A stretch of DNA of 9,939 nt from Azonexus sp. Its GTDB lineage: Bacteria; Pseudomonadota; Gammaproteobacteria; Burkholderiales; Rhodocyclaceae. The notes beneath the pieces were generated by a model. It made no database searches, was not told the origin of the DNA, and saw nothing but the letters and a program-made list of their open reading frames with translations. Position numbers and translations under genes: made by a program. The DNA is taken from assembly GCA_023150195.1 (NCBI GenBank), contig JAKLLI010000044.1:1-9939 (forward strand). The letters run 5' to 3'. Positions 7,436 to 9,939 of this stretch are shown one piece after another (the stretch's first letter is position 1; every line of letters starts with the position of its first letter).

Positions 7436-8557
7436 TCAGCCTTGCAACACCTGGCGATAGAGGGCCGCGACCCGACCGGCAATCGTGTCCCAGTCAAAAT
7501 GCGTGCGCACATAGGCCATGCGCGCCGCCTGCGCTGAGGCATCGAGCGGTTCGGCGCAGCGAGATTGGATCAATGCGGCCAGCGCGGCGACATCCCCCAC
7601 CGCAAAGTAGTTGTCAGGCGGCAAGTCGATTTCGCGATTGGCGGGAATATCGCTGGCCAGACAAGGCAGACCAAAACTCAGCGCTTCGAGCAGCGCGATC
7701 GGCAAACCTTCGTGGGACGAAGGCAACACGAAGAGGCCGGCATGGGCGTACAGCGCATCCAGCGCATTGCCCTGACGAAAGCCCGCAAGCACGATCTCCG
7801 GGTGATCCGCGGCCTGGGCGCGCAATTCGGCCGCATACGCCGGCGCGCCATGATCGCCACCGACAATGACCAGTTTCCAGCCCGGGATTTTTGCGACCAG
7901 GAAGGCGTTGACCGCGTCCATCTGCCGCTTTTCCAGGGTGATGCGCCCAACGTGAATCATGTATTTCCCGGGCACAAGTCCCAATTCGGCGATCACCGGA
8001 TCGTTTTGCGCCGCAGTCCGTGCAGGCACGCCATTGGGAATTTGCACAATGCACTGCCCGGGATGCGCGGCACGCAAACGGGCTGCGTCATTTTCCGCCA
8101 CGCAGATCAGCGCATGGGCGTAGCGCGCGCCCCAGCGCTCGCCGGTTTTCATCAAGGTGCGTGCGAAGCGGCCCCATTTGGGCAACTCGTAATTCCGCCC
8201 ATGATGCGTGGCCACCACCGTCAAGCCGAAGAGGCGTGCCAAAGGCACAAAAATCGATGGCCCGACTGCGTGAAAATGCAGGATATCCGGGCGCGTCACG
8301 GCCGCATACAGGACCCCCAGGGCCGTGTGCAGGAAAGCTTCCGCACCCGATTTTCGGGGCGACCACAGGCGGACAAAATGAATGCCCCGCCATTCACGCG
8401 GCGCATCGGCGGCCAGCCACATTGCCCGCGCCAGTACGGTGACGGTGCAATCCCCCAGCAACCGTGGATAAAGGGCTTCGGCATGGGTTTCCACCCCGCC
8501 CTGAATACCGGGAAACCCCCGTATCCCCACCACCATCACGTGGGGTTTTGCGCTCAT
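7436..8557 (-). CDS. Family-4 glycosyltransferase (GT-B), RGFPGIQGGVET type
   Basis: This 373-residue GT-B enzyme is expected to move a sugar from a nucleotide donor to a lipid-linked glycan on the cytoplasmic face of the membrane. The N-terminus has the GIRGFPGIQGGVETH motif (11-25) typical of one GT4 subgroup often annotated as rhamnosyl- or other sugar transferases of O-antigen and capsule clusters. The donor half shows HVGRITLEK (202-210, with R205 and K210), VIVGG (230-234) and the E-x7-E signature in HEGLPIALLEAL (E283 and E291). Length and motifs are normal for an intact enzyme. The ATG at 8555-8557 overlaps the stop of the upstream GT gene (8554-8556), so the pair is probably co-transcribed and translationally coupled. 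Donor and acceptor sugars cannot be assigned from sequence. Confidence 0.92.
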   Translation of the reverse strand: MSAKPHVMVVGIRGFPGIQGGVETHAEALYPRLLGDCTVTVLARAMWLAADAPREWRGIHFVRLWSPRKSGAEAFLHTALGVLYAAVTRPDILHFHAVGPSIFVPLARLFGLTVVATHHGRNYELPKWGRFARTLMKTGERWGARYAHALICVAENDAARLRAAHPGQCIVQIPNGVPARTAAQNDPVIAELGLVPGKYMIHVGRITLEKRQMDAVNAFLVAKIPGWKLVIVGGDHGAPAYAAELRAQAADHPEIVLAGFRQGNALDALYAHAGLFVLPSSHEGLPIALLEALSFGLPCLASDIPANREIDLPPDNYFAVGDVAALAALIQSRCAEPLDASAQAARMAYVRTHFDWDTIAGRVAALYRQVLQG

Positions 8558-9783
8558 GCCGTCGGCGCCCCGCTGGCAGCGTACAAGGCCGTCAAGCGCT
8601 CAACGTGACGGTGCATGGCGTATTCGCTATCCAGCAAATCGCGGCCATTCATCCCCCAGGCGCGCACCTGACCATCTGCCATCGCCTGCACCCGGACCAA
8701 GGCATCTGTCAGCGCATCCACCGATCCGCTCTCAAACAGCAGGCCGGTCGCTTCTTCCATGATCATTTCCGGAATACCGCCAATGCGCGCACCAATCACG
8801 GGTTTGCCCAGGGCGTAGGCTTCAAGCACGCTGATCGGGGCGTTTTCATACCACTCCGACGGCAGCACCAGGGCACGACAGCCCCGCACTTCGCGCCACA
8901 GATCATCGCCGGTACGGAAGCCCAAAAACGTGACGTCAGCGCCCAACTCGGCCACCCGTGCCTTCAGGGCCGCTTCGTCCGGTCCGGAACCGGCAATCCG
9001 CAAGGGCACACCGGCCCGACTGGCGGCCTCGATCAGCGTATACAAACCCTTTTCGCGACTCAGCCGGCCGAAGTACAGAAAAGGCTGCCCGACCGGCGCA
9101 TCCGCGGTCAACCCGCCGACATCGGCAAAATTGGGCACATGGACAAACCGCTCGCGAGGCCAACCCCATTCAACAAACTTGTCGATAAAGAAGCGGCTGG
9201 GCACGACAAAACGATCGACCGAGCGCCCATAAATATCCAGCATCCGGTGTACGGCGGACTCCAGCCAGATCAGCGATGACAGCGCCAGCGAGCCCTTCAT
9301 GCAGCGTTTGAGCATCACCTGCTTGACGCCGCCGGTGCGGCAGTCCTCACAGACCTGCCCGTGCGAAATCATGGAATAGGCAGGACAGACCAGTTTTAGA
9401 TCGTGCAAGGTCAAAAAGACCGGCAAGCCTGCCTGCCGAGCCGTCGCCAGCACCGAGGGCGACAGGTGGTGATAGACATTGTGGGCATGCACCACATCCG
9501 GATTGAAGGCCGCCATCAAGCGTTCCAGATCACGGGATGCCGGCCCGTTGTAAATGATCTGCGCCGCATGTTTGAGCTTGGTCAGCAAGGAATAGTCGTG
9601 CCCGAACTCGATTTCATCCGCGAAATAGGATTCCCAGGGAGATCGCTCATTCTTGGGGTGGTGCATGGAGAAGGGGGCCACTGTCCAGCCATGACGCTCG
9701 AACAGCCGCATTTGTTCCAGAAAGACGACCTCGGCACCACCGCGCCGGTAATGGTAATTGTTGATTGCCAGTAGCTTGGCCAT
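8554..9783 (-). CDS. Family-4 glycosyltransferase with four-cysteine insert
   Basis: This is a 409-residue GT-B glycosyltransferase, starting at the ATG at 9781-9783. Codons upstream stay open to 9897, but the family begins with the first beta strand (MAKLLAINNYHYRRGGAE), the extra residues look non-coding, and a GGGGGA site lies just upstream (9787-9792, only 3 bases from the ATG). Motifs: YHYRRGGAE (10-18), VVHAHNVYHH (97-106), LHDLKLVCP (126-134), FGRLSREKG (238-246, with R240 and K245), IAGSGPDE (263-270) and E-x7-E at E313/E321 in YENAPISVLEAY. Four cysteines (C133, C145, C148, C161) fall in an insert after LHDLK. This spacing is known in some GT4 enzymes and suggests a metal site or disulphide-type fold, which is inference. 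It is the first gene of the two-gene minus-strand unit. Donor and acceptor are unknown. Confidence 0.92.
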   Translation of the reverse strand: MAKLLAINNYHYRRGGAEVVFLEQMRLFERHGWTVAPFSMHHPKNERSPWESYFADEIEFGHDYSLLTKLKHAAQIIYNGPASRDLERLMAAFNPDVVHAHNVYHHLSPSVLATARQAGLPVFLTLHDLKLVCPAYSMISHGQVCEDCRTGGVKQVMLKRCMKGSLALSSLIWLESAVHRMLDIYGRSVDRFVVPSRFFIDKFVEWGWPRERFVHVPNFADVGGLTADAPVGQPFLYFGRLSREKGLYTLIEAASRAGVPLRIAGSGPDEAALKARVAELGADVTFLGFRTGDDLWREVRGCRALVLPSEWYENAPISVLEAYALGKPVIGARIGGIPEMIMEEATGLLFESGSVDALTDALVRVQAMADGQVRAWGMNGRDLLDSEYAMHRHVERLTALYAASGAPTA

Positions 9784-9888
9784 GCGTCCCCCGTTCAAGT
9801 GCCGGGATTGTACTTTGGTGCAATGTTTTTTTCTGTTAGGACGCGTAAAGTTGTACGCATCTCTATTTCCCTCTCGCAGGAGTTCGTC
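9784..9888. promoter_or_regulatory. Divergent intergenic region between GT pair and adhesin-like gene
   Basis: These 105 bases separate the minus-strand glycosyltransferase unit from a divergent plus-strand start, so promoters for both should lie here. They are visibly AT-richer than the genes around them, including a seven-T run (9825-9831). For the minus strand, TACAAT (complement of 9807-9812) is a plausible -10 box giving a leader of about 16 bases, but no good -35 sits at the right distance. No convincing plus-strand sigma-70 promoter was found. Two dyads are present: TTGTAC-N4-GTGCAA (9808-9823, one mismatched pair) and GCGTA-N6-TACGC (9843-9858). The first overlaps the candidate -10 box and could be an operator; no regulator can be named. 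Confidence 0.45.
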
Positions 9889-9939
9889 ATGGCACAAGTC
9901 ATCGCAACAGTCGTCGAAATCACGGGTCGCGCATTCGCC
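9889..9939 (+). CDS. Start of a LapA/BapA-type giant adhesin (retention module), truncated by window end
   Basis: Only 17 codons are visible, reading MAQVIATVVEITGRAFA. The start has a strong ribosome-binding site, GCAGGAG at 9877-9883, six bases before the ATG. The sequence resembles the opening of the N-terminal retention module of large type-I-secreted repeat adhesins (LapA family): a short M-x-x-V-I-x-x-V strand followed by a TGRAFA-like turn. In that family the module plugs the outer-membrane TolC-like pore and is released by the LapG protease. Assignment from 17 residues is tentative. It is transcribed away from the glycosyltransferases and shares their upstream region. A polysaccharide locus beside a biofilm adhesin would fit a surface-attachment region. 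Confidence 0.5.
   Translation, partial: MAQVIATVVEITGRAFA

Noticed and set aside
7430..7445. GCAAG-CTCAGC-CTTGC hairpin at the convergent junction as a terminator
   Set aside because: The stem is only 5 bp and no T tract follows on either strand, which is too weak to call.
7565..8608. Long plus-strand open frame of 347 codons opposite the glycosyltransferase gene
   Set aside because: It is antisense to a glycosyltransferase with complete GT4 motifs. Its translation is rich in R, Q, H and G with no recognisable motif, as expected for the mirror of a high-G+C gene.
9808..9823. FNR/CRP-type box
   Set aside because: The dyad half-sites are TTGTAC/GTGCAA with a 16-base total length, not TTGAT-N4-ATCAA, so the regulator family cannot be assigned.
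9784..9897. 38-residue N-terminal extension of the minus-strand glycosyltransferase
   Set aside because: The family starts at MAKLLAINNYHYRRGGAE. The extension would run through the promoter region and overlap the divergent gene's start by 9 bases.

Overview
The window is a densely packed, high-G+C (by eye) stretch of a bacterial surface-polysaccharide locus. It most likely comes from a betaproteobacterium. That rests on codon bias towards C/G third positions and on the gene families present, and it is an inference, not a demonstrated taxonomy. No rRNA, tRNA, IS element, integrase or CRISPR array was seen.

Left block, + strand (1-5740): four genes in tight succession, very probably one operon. 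(i) A HAD-superfamily (COG5610-like) protein, cut by the left edge of the window. (ii) A companion protein that lacks the HAD part but carries the partner domain usually found behind it. (iii) An inner-membrane acyltransferase-3/SGNH fusion of the kind that O-acetylates surface glycans. (iv) A DUF535 (VirK/YbjX) protein. Genes i/ii and iii/iv overlap by 4 bases (ATGA), which points to translational coupling.

Middle, + strand (5824-7428): after an 83-base gap holding two tandem hairpins comes a 534-residue protein with a degenerate formyltransferase-like N-terminal half and a GINT1/GH43-like beta-propeller half. This is a family found in exopolysaccharide clusters.

Right block, - strand (7436-9783): two GT-B fold family-4 glycosyltransferases overlap by 4 bases and converge on the + strand block with only 7 bases between stop codons. 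They are presumably transcribed leftward from the 105-base region at 9784-9888. That region also lies upstream of a divergent + strand gene whose first 17 codons (9889-9939) resemble the N-terminal retention module of LapA/BapA-type giant adhesins.

Taken together, the glycosyltransferases would build a glycan repeat, the acyltransferase would decorate it, and the HAD pair, the DUF535 protein and the propeller protein would have accessory or still undefined roles. The neighbouring adhesin start suggests a cell-surface/biofilm region. No wholly new system can be demonstrated here. The least-understood parts are the HAD/partner-domain gene pair and the propeller protein with a non-canonical formyltransferase-like domain.
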